Part shown: positions 44,541-52,808 of the stretch, piece after piece
How the letters are laid out: each line of letters starts with the position of its first letter
How positions within the stretch are numbered: the first letter of the stretch is position 1
Origin: Mycobacterium sp. SMC-2
Lineage (GTDB): Bacteria; Actinomycetota; Actinomycetes; Mycobacteriales; Mycobacteriaceae
Assembly (NCBI RefSeq): GCF_025263485.1
Contig: NZ_CP079863.1
Span: 5,456,001-5,520,000 of the forward strand
Direction of reading: 5' to 3'
DNA length: 64,000 nucleotides
Notes under the pieces: model-generated
Seen by the model: the letters and a program-made list of their open reading frames with translations, nothing else
The model's database searches: none
What the model was told of the DNA's origin: nothing
Program-made: the position numbers and the translations under genes

Positions 44541-44560
44541 TGTTGAACAATCGTATAGCA
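44541..44560 (-). promoter_or_regulatory. 20-bp dyad, site d
   Basis: On the minus strand it reads TGCTATAC-GATT-GTTCAACA, upstream of the amidohydrolase-crotonase unit. The first half-site matches the perfect site c; the second half is degenerate. TGCTATAC could also serve as an extended -10 for the minus-strand gene. Confidence 0.55.
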
Positions 44561-44603
44561 TGAGCGCTGATCGGGTAACCCCCTGGCACCCCGTGCACGG
44601 TTA

Positions 44604-45566
44604 TTACGGCTGCGACCGGGACAGCGTTTCGATGCCCGTAACCGCCTGCAACTTATGCCCCCAGATCTCGTTGCCGGCAGCTTCGTGATCGCACCAGGTG
44701 GCATCATCGACGATGACGGCGTCCCAGCCGACCTCCACCTCAAACCCGGCCGGGCTCTGCATGTAGAACGACACCGTCTCGTCGTTGAGGTGGCGGCCGA
44801 GGCTCCTCGTGATGGTTATCCCTGCGTCGCTGGCCCGGTCGAGTGCCGCGCCGACCTGATCGAGGGAGACGACCTCGACCATGACATGGTTCAACATATT
44901 TACCGGGCCGATGTTCATGAGGGCGACCGAGTGGTGCCGCGGGGTGCAGCGCAGGAAATGGCCGGCCAGACCCGGACCGACCGTGATGAAGTCCGAGCGT
45001 TTGAAGCCCAAGACGCCCATGTAGAACCGAAGACCCGACTCAGCGTTGTCAACGAACATCAGGGCGTGCCCCAAACCGAGCTCACCTGTCTTGAACTCGG
45101 TCTGCGTCGGTGACACGAAATTACGGTCGTGAACCGGGCCATAGAACAGCTCGACTCGGTTCCCGTAAGGGTCGGTGCACCAGGCGAGTCCGACGACGCC
45201 GCGCGCACTTGCGTCGACCGGTGTCCCACGGGTGATTTGGACACCTGCGCTAGCAACTTCCGCCATCGCCTCGGTGAGCGCGATATCGTCCTGAACCTCG
45301 AAGCCAAGGTAGGCCAGCCCAGGTTGCTCGCCAGGGTGGACAGCAATTCGCCACTGGTAATCATCCATCTTCAGATAGATCGACCCGTCGGCAGCCATGC
45401 CTGACCCGCCGCTCACCGGACCTGAGCCCGGATCGATCGGGTTCCCGCGGTCCTCGCCGGGAAGCGCTCGCGCCGGCATCATTCCGACGATGTCCGTCCA
45501 GAACGACAGCAAGGACCCAGGGTCGGGTGCGGTGAGGCCAATGTAGCCCAGACCGTGTAGCTTCAC
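44604..45566 (-). CDS. Extradiol ring-cleavage dioxygenase (BphC-type, VOC superfamily)
   Basis: A 320-residue paralogue of the module I enzyme at 36842-37801. Fe(II) ligands are conserved: His of GLGHALMF, His of LNHVMVE and Glu of GFEVEVG. The GTG start (MKLHGLGYIG) follows AAGGGGA. It lies 91 bases downstream of the small VOC gene in the module II operon. Expected role: meta-cleavage of a catechol-type intermediate made by the module's P450 and other oxygenases. Confidence 0.88.
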   Translation of the reverse strand: MKLHGLGYIGLTAPDPGSLLSFWTDIVGMMPARALPGEDRGNPIDPGSGPVSGGSGMAADGSIYLKMDDYQWRIAVHPGEQPGLAYLGFEVQDDIALTEAMAEVASAGVQITRGTPVDASARGVVGLAWCTDPYGNRVELFYGPVHDRNFVSPTQTEFKTGELGLGHALMFVDNAESGLRFYMGVLGFKRSDFITVGPGLAGHFLRCTPRHHSVALMNIGPVNMLNHVMVEVVSLDQVGAALDRASDAGITITRSLGRHLNDETVSFYMQSPAGFEVEVGWDAVIVDDATWCDHEAAGNEIWGHKLQAVTGIETLSRSQP

Positions 45567-45657
45567 GTTGTTCCCCTTTGCAGCAATAGATCTCAGTGGA
45601 AGTCGGTGCGAACCGGAGGTTTCTGGTCATCCTGAACTGGCCCAGTGATGCGGTACA

Positions 45658-46074
45658 TCAGTCGAGAACTGGTAACCGGCCCTGCATTTCCAGCCAGTTG
45701 CCATCGGGGTCCTGGATCGTCGTCGCCACGACACCCGGCCGGATCTCGCGTGGATCCGAGCTGACCTTGACGCCGAATTCGCGGCAGGCGGCGATGACGT
45801 CGTTCAGATTGTTCATGACCAGCGTCAGGTAGCGGATCCCGGTAGCGGCGTGCATCGAGTCGTTGACCGCGCTCGCGGACGGCGAATTTGCGGGCTCAAA
45901 CAATCGCAGGATGCTTTCGCCCACGACCAGCCGGTGTATCGTGCCGATCCCCGGAAACGTAATCGGCTCTTCCGTTTCAAACCCTAGGACGTCACGGTAA
46001 AACGCAAGCATCTTGTCGGTGTTCGTGGTGACGACGCCCACGTCCAACGCAGGCTTGACGAGTTCGACGGCCAC
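45658..46074 (-). CDS. Small VOC-family protein
   Basis: A 138-residue single VOC protein, nearly the same as 38304-38708 but with a short extra tail (RLPVLD). Candidate ligands are His of IHRLVVGE and Glu of WLEMQG. The frame can start at 46104, but the GTG at 46074 has AGGGAGC before it and matches the paralogue's start. It lies 33 bases after the P450 stop in the diiron-P450-VOC-extradiol operon. Confidence 0.82.
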   Translation of the reverse strand: MAVELVKPALDVGVVTTNTDKMLAFYRDVLGFETEEPITFPGIGTIHRLVVGESILRLFEPANSPSASAVNDSMHAATGIRYLTLVMNNLNDVIAACREFGVKVSSDPREIRPGVVATTIQDPDGNWLEMQGRLPVLD

Positions 46075-46107
46075 TGAGCGCTCCCTAGGTAGTAGGTTTT
46101 GCATACG

Positions 46108-47397
46108 TCACGTAGCAGCGTGCCCAGCCAGTCGCGTGACAGAGCGAGGCGCCAGGTGTACCGGTAGGTTCTTGAATCCCAACGTGATGGGGTTTTCGAT
46201 GCCCTGGACGCTGTATTCGGGTTGGCCGATGATTTCGATGTCACCGACGAGGCTGAGTAGTTCTTCGAGGAAGGCTTTCAGTTCGCGTCTGGCGAGGTTG
46301 GCGCCCAGGCAGTAGTGGGGCCCGCCGGCGCCGAAAGCGACGTGGAGGTTGTGGGTGCGGGTGATGTCGAAGCGGAAGGGGTCGCCGAAGACGGCTTCGT
46401 CGCGGTTGGCCGAGGGAAACCACATGGTGACGCGGTCGCCTGCCTTGATGCGTTGGTCACCGATGACGACGTCTTCGACTGCGGTACGGCGAAAGTAAGT
46501 CAACGGTGAGGTCCAGCGCAGGATTTCTTCGACCGCGCTGGGCACCAGGGTTGGGTCATCGCGGAGCATTTCGAGCTGATCGGGATGCTCGAGCAGGGCC
46601 ACCAGCCCGCCGGCGATCGCGTTGCGGGTGGTTTCGCTGCCACCGACGGTCAGCACGACGAAAAAGATGGCAAGTTCTTCTTCGCCGAGCTGGGTGCGGG
46701 TGCCGTCGGGCAGCTCGACCTGCGCCGAGGTCAGCGTCGTCCAGACATCGTCGGTAGGGTTGCGGCGTTTGTCCTCGCCCAGGGCATGGGCGTACTGGTA
46801 GGTCTCCAGGATGGCCGTTGCTTGTTCCTCCAGGCTCATCGGCGACTGGGGATCCATGGCCTGCAGCATCAAGTCGACCTTGTCGAACACCCATTTGCGG
46901 TCGGCATAGGGGATGCCCATGATGTCGGCGATCATGTGCAGCGGCAACTGATAGGCAACCTCGTGGACGAACTCGCACTGACCACGATCGAGCACATCGG
47001 TCAAAATGGTCCGCGCCCACTCATGCGCGTTCGTCTCCAGCCGCTCCGTCGACCGCGGGGTGAACCCCTTGCTGACCAACGCCCTGAACCGGGTGTGCTC
47101 GGGGGCGTCCATCGCCAACAGCGGGAACCGCCCCTCCGCCATCCCCACCGGGCTGTCGATCAGTTGCGGTCCCTCCGCTGAGCGGAACCGCGCGGCGTCG
47201 CGTCCTACTGCCCATATTTCGGCGTGGCGGGAGAGCACCCAAAACGGTGGCACGCCGAGTCGTTGGGTGCCCGCGGTGTCGGGGTGATGCCACACCGGCG
47301 CGGTTTTTCGCAGCGCGGTGAACACCTCGTGCGGGAAGCCGTGCCGGTAGAGCTCGTAATCGGTCAAATCGATCGTGTCGAGGTTGATCATCGACAT
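46108..47397 (-). CDS. Cytochrome P450
   Basis: A 429-residue P450, paralogue of 35570-36829. I-helix VLTVGGSETTRNAIAGG (an extra Gly compared with the module I copy), ExxR EEILRWTSP, haem loop FGAGGPHYCLGANLARREL. The ATG at 47397 lies 12 bases after the diiron-protein stop; a TTG two codons upstream and an ATG two codons downstream are alternatives. Its 5' end is part of the 1.1-kb duplication. Expected to hydroxylate the module II substrate. Confidence 0.92.
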   Translation of the reverse strand: MSMINLDTIDLTDYELYRHGFPHEVFTALRKTAPVWHHPDTAGTQRLGVPPFWVLSRHAEIWAVGRDAARFRSAEGPQLIDSPVGMAEGRFPLLAMDAPEHTRFRALVSKGFTPRSTERLETNAHEWARTILTDVLDRGQCEFVHEVAYQLPLHMIADIMGIPYADRKWVFDKVDLMLQAMDPQSPMSLEEQATAILETYQYAHALGEDKRRNPTDDVWTTLTSAQVELPDGTRTQLGEEELAIFFVVLTVGGSETTRNAIAGGLVALLEHPDQLEMLRDDPTLVPSAVEEILRWTSPLTYFRRTAVEDVVIGDQRIKAGDRVTMWFPSANRDEAVFGDPFRFDITRTHNLHVAFGAGGPHYCLGANLARRELKAFLEELLSLVGDIEIIGQPEYSVQGIENPITLGFKNLPVHLAPRSVTRLAGHAAT

Positions 47398-47409
47398 GCC
47401 CAAAGACGT

Positions 47410-48237
47410 CTAGGCCGAGACGAGTTCGTGGGCCGCTTCGGTGGCCAAGCGCACCATGTCGCGCCAATACACCGAGCTGATCTGCATCGAGGTCCGCGCG
47501 GCCCACAGACACTCCTGCTGCAACTGGCGAGTGTTGGCGTACTTGACGATCATCGCCAACTCCCCACCCCCGTGGAACACATCCTTATAGGCATGCAACG
47601 CCAAGAACTTCAACGACCCATCGGGCAGACCCAGCTTTTCGTGAAACGCCTGCCCACCCATTTCCTTGCTGAACTGCTCAGTGGCCACCTCACCGGTCAA
47701 CCGCCGCCGCGCGGCCACCGCCGGCTCAGACTGCAAAATCTCCAACCCACCAATCGCGGCGAACCCCGGCAACCACCCCAACGTGCGAGTCAGGTTCTCC
47801 CACGCCTGAATCGCAGTCACAATCCCCGGCGTGGGCAGCGTGTCCACAATCTCCTGCCGCGACACCCCACACTCCTCGGCCTCGTCATAAAGCAGATCGA
47901 TATGACACCGGCCATCAGCGTCGGGATCACCCACCTCCTCATCAACACAATCGTTGATGATCTCCTTGCGCACATCCTGATACGGGCACAACGACGCCAC
48001 CGACATCAACCACGACGGAAACTTCCAGGCAAAAAACGACAGATACTTCAAAAACGTCCCGTGATAGCGCCGCGCCGCCGCCGGCGTCAACCCCTCCGGC
48101 AGCCCCACCGGCGTACCACTGGCCAACACCTCCGACACCAACACCTCAACAAACTGAGCCTCAAACTCCTCGGCAGACAACGCCCCCGGCTCATACACCG
48201 GAGCCACCCGACCCCGACCGTCATACGGCATCGTCAT
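47410..48237 (-). CDS. Haem-oxygenase-like diiron protein (iron-containing redox enzyme family)
   Basis: A 275-residue protein paralogous to 33364-34209. Shared features are the N-terminal VYEPGALS, YHGT-LKY-SFFAWKFPSWL, the acidic/His cluster (DCVDEEVGD, CHIDLLYDEAE) and HAYKDVFHGG with an H-x3-D-x2-H pattern. These are the likely diiron ligands. GGAGGTGGG precedes the ATG at 48237 by a short spacer. It is first in the module II operon, with dyad site e 43 bases upstream. Its substrate is unknown; the pairing with a P450 and an extradiol enzyme in both modules argues for a role in ring catabolism. Confidence 0.77.
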   Translation of the reverse strand: MTMPYDGRGRVAPVYEPGALSAEEFEAQFVEVLVSEVLASGTPVGLPEGLTPAAARRYHGTFLKYLSFFAWKFPSWLMSVASLCPYQDVRKEIINDCVDEEVGDPDADGRCHIDLLYDEAEECGVSRQEIVDTLPTPGIVTAIQAWENLTRTLGWLPGFAAIGGLEILQSEPAVAARRRLTGEVATEQFSKEMGGQAFHEKLGLPDGSLKFLALHAYKDVFHGGGELAMIVKYANTRQLQQECLWAARTSMQISSVYWRDMVRLATEAAHELVSA

Positions 48238-48634
48238 CGATCCCACCTCCAACCACCTACCACCATCCCCAGAATTACACCCCATACACCCGTAAAGCAC
48301 AAGAGCCAGCCGGGCGCCGCGGGCTCAGACCTTCCCGGCAGGTCACGCCCGCAGCGTGATGCAGCTGAATCACCGACGCCCGTCATCTTCCAGGCGCAGC
48401 GCGAGCGATGTCGGCATGATTCGTCATCGCTGGGAGCCACGACTACAGGCAGAGCAGATTACGAAGTCCGTTGTCTTATAACCGAATTCGGTACGTTATT
48501 GGCGGATCGGCATCGCGCACCGCTGCCGCGTTAGGTTCCGCTAGGCTCCCATGCGAACCGCAAAGTCAGACCATTCTTATGCTGATTGCCTTGCTGAACA
48601 AGGGAATTCTCGGCGCACAAGACCTCTGATCACC
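48238..48634. other. Promoter region of module II and TetR 3' region
   Basis: About 400 bases. The left 70 carry the diiron-gene promoter and dyad site e. The rest, up to the TetR stop, holds no supported gene; a patch at 48470-48500 is AT-rich (TTATAACCGAATTCGG). Both flanking genes are on the minus strand. Confidence 0.4.
48280..48299 (-). promoter_or_regulatory. 20-bp dyad, site e
   Basis: On the minus strand it reads TGCTTTAC-GGGT-GTATGGGG, 43 bases upstream of the intact diiron gene. It sits between the -35-like TTGTGC and the -10-like TGTAAT, which have the ideal 17-base spacing. Binding here would block the promoter. Confidence 0.65.
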
Positions 48635-49279
48635 TCAACCCGAACGGCGTGATCGGGACTTGCTTTGCGCCTTCTGGGCCTTCGGGGTTCGGCGCCGGGG
48701 TTCGATGCGGTCGATGTATCGGTTCACGAGATTAAGCACCTGAGTATGCGACGTGGGCATACCGATCGCATTCTCCAACAAGATCATCTTCGGAATCGCC
48801 TGGAGGAGAAAAATACACACTCCGGGTGAAAGTTCCTCATTGAGCACACCATATTCGGGCCACTTCACTTTGAGCGCCTCGAGCTGCGCTTTACGGAACC
48901 GGCTGCTGACGAGGTGGATTTCAGCCCTGATGCTCTTGCGGTGGTTGGCAAGTGCCAAGAACTCCATCATCAATGCCGCGGTCGTGTCGTCCCTGTTGAA
49001 CTCCCAGACGGCGCGCAGCGGCTCATCGGCGTGTAGGCGCAGCGTCTCGACGAGCCTTTCGTGGGTGCGGTCAGTGCGGTGTCGGAACATGGCGACGAAC
49101 AGATCGTCGAGCGTCGGAAAGTAGTACTGAACAAGGCCGGCGGTGACGCCGGCCTTGGCGGCCAATGCGCGGTAAGTGACCGCGGCATATCCCTCGTCGA
49201 GCATAATTCGCTCCGCGGCCTCCAGTAGATGAGCACGCGTCTTCGATGTCTCTGCGCCAACCCGCCGGGGGTTTGCCAT
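48635..49279 (-). CDS. TetR-family transcriptional regulator
   Basis: A 214-residue TetR regulator. The DNA-binding region is near residues 14-60 (TRAHLLEAAERIMLDEG, YRALAAKAGVTAGLVQYYF). The ligand domain follows, and the tail is basic (RRRTPKAQKAQSKSRSRRSG), perhaps adding DNA affinity. The frame extends to 49312, but GGGAGG before the ATG at 49279 sets the start. Dyad site f lies 224 bases upstream. It is central to the 38.8-57.0 kb zone where all the dyads occur, so it is the best local candidate for their regulator; this is inference. Confidence 0.87.
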   Translation of the reverse strand: MANPRRVGAETSKTRAHLLEAAERIMLDEGYAAVTYRALAAKAGVTAGLVQYYFPTLDDLFVAMFRHRTDRTHERLVETLRLHADEPLRAVWEFNRDDTTAALMMEFLALANHRKSIRAEIHLVSSRFRKAQLEALKVKWPEYGVLNEELSPGVCIFLLQAIPKMILLENAIGMPTSHTQVLNLVNRYIDRIEPRRRTPKAQKAQSKSRSRRSG

Positions 49280-49502
49280 TCGACCGCCTCCCTCGCTCAA
49301 TGATGCCTTCATTGTTGCATCTTCAAGCGGCGACCAGATGCTGACGCTGCGCGGGTCACGCGCCGGCTGTGCTCGCTGTCCCCGATCGACACATCAGGTG
49401 AATGTGCGCGAACCTCAGTTCCCAACGTCGCTGACCGTCTGCCTCGGGACCCGAGCAGTCGTCCGCCTGCCGGATCGGTGGATATTTGAAACGCTTCCCC
49501 GA

Positions 49503-49522
49503 CGTTGGACCAACGTATAGCA
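49503..49522 (-). promoter_or_regulatory. 20-bp dyad, site f, in the tetR / GMC intergenic region
   Basis: On the minus strand it reads TGCTATAC-GTTG-GTCCAACG. It lies between the divergent TetR and GMC-oxidoreductase units, 224 bases from the TetR start and 48 bases from the small ORF that leads the GMC unit. It could control both. Confidence 0.55.
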
Positions 49523-49569
49523 TCACGCCGTAAATCGCTGACCAGCCGACAAAGAGGACGAGGAGCCGC

Positions 49570-49683
49570 ATGGTTACCCAAGCCGAGAAGGCACTTCTCA
49601 CCCGATTCGAGGCCGACGACCGGCTGACGCAGGAGGCCATGTCGCATTCCGATGCACGGCGATCTGCTTGCGAGGGCGAGTAA
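49570..49683 (+). CDS. 37-residue leader or small protein coupled to GMC oxidoreductase
   Basis: A short frame, MVTQAEKALL to ACEGE, with a good ribosome binding site (AGGAG four bases before the ATG). Its TAA overlaps the ATG of the GMC oxidoreductase (TAATG). The composition (acidic, helix-forming: EKALLTRFEADDRLTQEAM) is protein-like. It may be a genuine small protein or a translational-coupling leader. It has no homologue that I can name. Confidence 0.5.
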   Translation: MVTQAEKALLTRFEADDRLTQEAMSHSDARRSACEGE

Positions 49684-51308
49684 TGACACATCCGACCACA
49701 GATCACGACAGATGGGACTACGTCATCGTCGGTGGCGGTTCGGCCGGATGCGTACTCGCCAATCGGCTCTCAACCGAGCCGACGACGCGGGTGCTCCTTC
49801 TCGAGGCCGGCGGGTGGGACCGCCACCCCGCCATTCGCATTCCAGCCGGCGTGGCCAAACTGCCGAAGCGCCTGGATTGGAGCTACCCCGGGGCACCCGA
49901 CGCATCTCGTGACGGCACCGTCGACACATTCGCGGCCGGAAAGGTGCTCGGCGGAGGCAGTTCGATCAACATGATGCTGTGGGTACGCGGCGACCCTTCG
50001 GACTTCGACGGGTGGCGTGAGCAAGGTTGCCCCGGCTGGGGCTACGACGACGTGCTGCCCTACTTCGAGCGGGCGGAGAGCTATGCCGACGGACCAAGCC
50101 CCCGGCGTGGAACCAGCGGACCCATCGGGGTGCGGCGGGTAACCATGCCTATCGAGGCGGTCGACGACTTCCTCGCCGCCGCTGAGCAAGCCGGTCACCC
50201 GCGCAACCCCGACTACAACGGCATTCGCCAGCAGGGCGTTTCGCTGGCCCAGGTCAACCAGCGCCGCGGCTTCCGCAGCAGCACGGCCCGCGGCTATCTG
50301 GCACCCGTTCGCGGGCGGCGAAACCTAACCATCCGCACCGGAGCACTCGCCACCAGGGTGCGCACCGACAGCGGGCGCGCGACGGGCGTCGAGTACCAGC
50401 ACAACGGAAGGTTGCACGCAGCCACCGCCGCACGCGAGGTAATCCTCAGCGCCGGCGCCCTGGCGTCACCGAAGCTCCTGATGCTTTCCGGTATCGGACC
50501 CGGCGATCACTTGCGGGAGCACGGCATCGCGGTCAGCGTCGACCGCCCCGCCGTGGGCAGCAACATGCAGGACCACGCTTATGGTCTGCTGACGTATGAC
50601 ACGGGCGCGGACACGCTGTACTCGGAGTTCAAACCGCACCGAGCAGTCAAGCACTTGGTGAACTTCATCGCCCGGGGCCAAGGGGCTCTCACCATGTCCT
50701 GTGCCGCGGTTGTCTTCGCTCAGCTGACCAGCGAGCGACCGACGGACACCGAGATCATCCTGATGCCTATCGGTTTGGACTTCAACGAAGAGCGCCACGG
50801 CGAAGGCGCACATGACATCCATGACGCCAAGCCGAAAAACGGCGTGATGGTCTACCCGAGCTTCGTACACCCCTCCGGCCGCGGCACCGTGCGGCTCGCG
50901 TCGAGCGATCCGTCGGCCTATCCCATCATCGATCACGAGCTAATCGGCGGAGACGACCTGAAGGCACTCATGGCCGCTTGCCGGCACGCGCGCGACATCT
51001 TTCAAACGCCGGCGATGAAGGCCAAGTCGGTCGTCGAGGTGCTTCCCGGTGACCGCGTCCAGACCGACGACGAGTGGGCCGCCTTCCTGCGCACCTACTC
51101 CTTCCGGCCATACCACCCGGTAGGAACCTGCCGCATGGGGTCGGACGACGATGCCGTCGTCGACCCACAACTGCGCGTCCGTGGGATCGATGGCCTCCGC
51201 GTCGTCGACGCATCGATATTCCCCGCAATCACGAGCGGCAACACCAACGCGCCGACGATCATGGTCGCCGAGAAGGCGGCCGACATGATCCTGCAAGACC
51301 GGCTATGA
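49683..51308 (+). CDS. GMC-family FAD oxidoreductase (choline/alcohol dehydrogenase-like)
   Basis: A 541-residue GMC oxidoreductase. The FAD motif is VGGGSAGCVLANRLS near residues 16-30, with the GMC signature VLGGGSSINMMLWVRG and the second signature SAGALASPKLLMLSGIG. The catalytic His is in RPYHPVGTCRMG, and the C-terminal FAD segment is NTNAPTIMVAEKAAD. It oxidises a primary alcohol to the aldehyde. The start overlaps the small upstream ORF. It is convergent with ALDH, which could take the product to the acid. Confidence 0.92.
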   Translation: MTHPTTDHDRWDYVIVGGGSAGCVLANRLSTEPTTRVLLLEAGGWDRHPAIRIPAGVAKLPKRLDWSYPGAPDASRDGTVDTFAAGKVLGGGSSINMMLWVRGDPSDFDGWREQGCPGWGYDDVLPYFERAESYADGPSPRRGTSGPIGVRRVTMPIEAVDDFLAAAEQAGHPRNPDYNGIRQQGVSLAQVNQRRGFRSSTARGYLAPVRGRRNLTIRTGALATRVRTDSGRATGVEYQHNGRLHAATAAREVILSAGALASPKLLMLSGIGPGDHLREHGIAVSVDRPAVGSNMQDHAYGLLTYDTGADTLYSEFKPHRAVKHLVNFIARGQGALTMSCAAVVFAQLTSERPTDTEIILMPIGLDFNEERHGEGAHDIHDAKPKNGVMVYPSFVHPSGRGTVRLASSDPSAYPIIDHELIGGDDLKALMAACRHARDIFQTPAMKAKSVVEVLPGDRVQTDDEWAAFLRTYSFRPYHPVGTCRMGSDDDAVVDPQLRVRGIDGLRVVDASIFPAITSGNTNAPTIMVAEKAADMILQDRL

Positions 51309-51335
51309 GTTTGGGCGCCGAGGCGACACCGACCA

Positions 51336-52808
51336 CTAGACCAATGGAATGTAAACGTTTTTCGGGCGGAGGAAGTCCTCTAATCCCCACTTTCCGCCCA
51401 TCCGCCCGAAACCGGATTGTTTGACTCCGCCGAAGGGTGCGCCGGTGGGCACGCCGATGAACCCGTTGACGTAGACCTGCCCGGCCTCCAGGGCCGCCGC
51501 GACCCGGTGCGCGCGGCGCAGGTCGTTGGTGTTCAGGTAGGCGGTTAGTCCGTACTGGGTGTCGTTGGCCAGCCGGACCGCCTCCGCCTCATCGCCGAAC
51601 CGGATGATCGACAGGACCGGTCCGAACACCTCCAGCTGGGCCAGATCACTCGCGTGGTCCACGTCGGCAAACACTGTCGGCTCGATGAAGTAACCGTCGG
51701 CCAGGTCCGCGCCGATCCGGCTGCCGCCAGTCACCAGCTTGCCTGCACCATCGGATTTGGACTTCTCGATGATTCCGAGGATGCGCTCGCAGGCCGCTGC
51801 GGTGATCACCGGCCCGATCAACGTGCCGGGGTCGAAGGGGTCACCGACCGCCAACGAGCGCGCGGCTTCCACCACCATGTCGACCACCTCGTCATAGACG
51901 GTGTCCTCGACCAGCAGCCGAGTGGGCAGCAGACACCCCTGCCCGGCGTTGGTCATGCAGAGGAAAGCCGCGTTCCACGACGCGGCCTGTAGGTCGGCAT
52001 CGGCGAATAGCAGGTTCGCCGACTTGCCGCCCAGTTCGATCGTCACCGGTTTGAGCGTTTCGGCCGCCGAAGCGATTATTCGCTTGGCCGTCGCTCCGCT
52101 TCCGATGAAGTGGATCTTGTCGATTCCCGGGTGCGCGACCATGGCCTGACCGCACTGCGGGCCGCCGGCGACGATGTTGACCACCCCGGGCGGGATCCCC
52201 GCTTCGACCATCAACTCGCCAAATCGCAACGCTGCGAAGGGCGCTAGCTCCGGCGCCTTGAGCAGAACACAGTTTCCGGCCGCAAGCGCCGCACCCACGA
52301 CCTGGCCGATGTTGTGCATGACGGCGTTCCACGGAATGATCACTCCGACAACGCCGTACGGCTCCATCACCGCGTAGTCCAACGCCGATGCCGGCCAGGT
52401 CGGAATCACGTCGCCGCCCACCTTGTCGGCCCACCCGCCGAAGTACGCGAAGTTGTCGGCCGCGGCCAAGGGAAATATCACCGCAGTCGACTGCGGGGTC
52501 CCGTTGTCCAACGACATCAGCACGCCCAGCTCCTGTGCGTGGTCGCGGATCAGGCTGGCCACCCGCAGCAACAGCTCGCGGCGCGCATCCGCCGGCATCG
52601 AGCGCCAGCCCGCAAAGGCGGCCCGGGCCGCGGCCACTGCTCGGTCCACGTCCGCCGGGCCCGCCATCGCGATCGGTGGGTGCGGTCGTCCCGTGGACGG
52701 ATCGATGTGGACGAACTCGCCGCCACTGCCCTGCGCGACCCATTCCTCCCCGATCAGCATCCGCCCCGGGCGTAGCCGCTTTTCGGCCTCCGTCAATGTC
52801 ACTGTCAT
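51336..52808 (-). CDS. Aldehyde dehydrogenase (NAD-dependent family)
   Basis: A 490-residue ALDH, close paralogue of 11222-12694 with the same catalytic residues: Asn in IPWNAVMHN, Lys in VLLKAPE, Glu in IELGGKS and Cys in AGQGCLLPTR. The frame is open far upstream, but the ATG at 52808 overlaps the IOR stop by four bases. It ends 28 bases from the convergent GMC oxidoreductase, which may supply its aldehyde. Expected to act in the same pathway as the IOR. Confidence 0.92.
   Translation of the reverse strand: MTVTLTEAEKRLRPGRMLIGEEWVAQGSGGEFVHIDPSTGRPHPPIAMAGPADVDRAVAAARAAFAGWRSMPADARRELLLRVASLIRDHAQELGVLMSLDNGTPQSTAVIFPLAAADNFAYFGGWADKVGGDVIPTWPASALDYAVMEPYGVVGVIIPWNAVMHNIGQVVGAALAAGNCVLLKAPELAPFAALRFGELMVEAGIPPGVVNIVAGGPQCGQAMVAHPGIDKIHFIGSGATAKRIIASAAETLKPVTIELGGKSANLLFADADLQAASWNAAFLCMTNAGQGCLLPTRLLVEDTVYDEVVDMVVEAARSLAVGDPFDPGTLIGPVITAAACERILGIIEKSKSDGAGKLVTGGSRIGADLADGYFIEPTVFADVDHASDLAQLEVFGPVLSIIRFGDEAEAVRLANDTQYGLTAYLNTNDLRRAHRVAAALEAGQVYVNGFIGVPTGAPFGGVKQSGFGRMGGKWGLEDFLRPKNVYIPLV

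Larger units (their letters stand above)
47194..48307. repeat. 1.1-kb duplicated block, copy B
   Basis: The partner of 39573-40685, separated by about 7.6 kb and in the same orientation. In this copy both the P450 frame and the diiron gene are intact, so it is probably the parent. A crossover between the two direct repeats would delete the roughly 7.6 kb between them, including the extradiol, amidohydrolase and crotonase genes. Confidence 0.88.

Noticed and set aside
43030-44688. A 552-codon plus-strand open frame opposite the crotonase and amidohydrolase
   Set aside because: It spans two genes antisense, has no recognisable domain and no ribosome binding site; codon-bias shadow.
39573-48307. 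A transposon explanation for the 1.1-kb duplication
   Set aside because: No transposase, terminal inverted repeats or target-site duplication are visible at either edge. Simple recombination or gene conversion fits better.
47224-48534. A 436-codon plus-strand open frame opposite the diiron gene
   Set aside because: Antisense to an intact, paralogue-supported gene; low-complexity Arg/His/Pro content.
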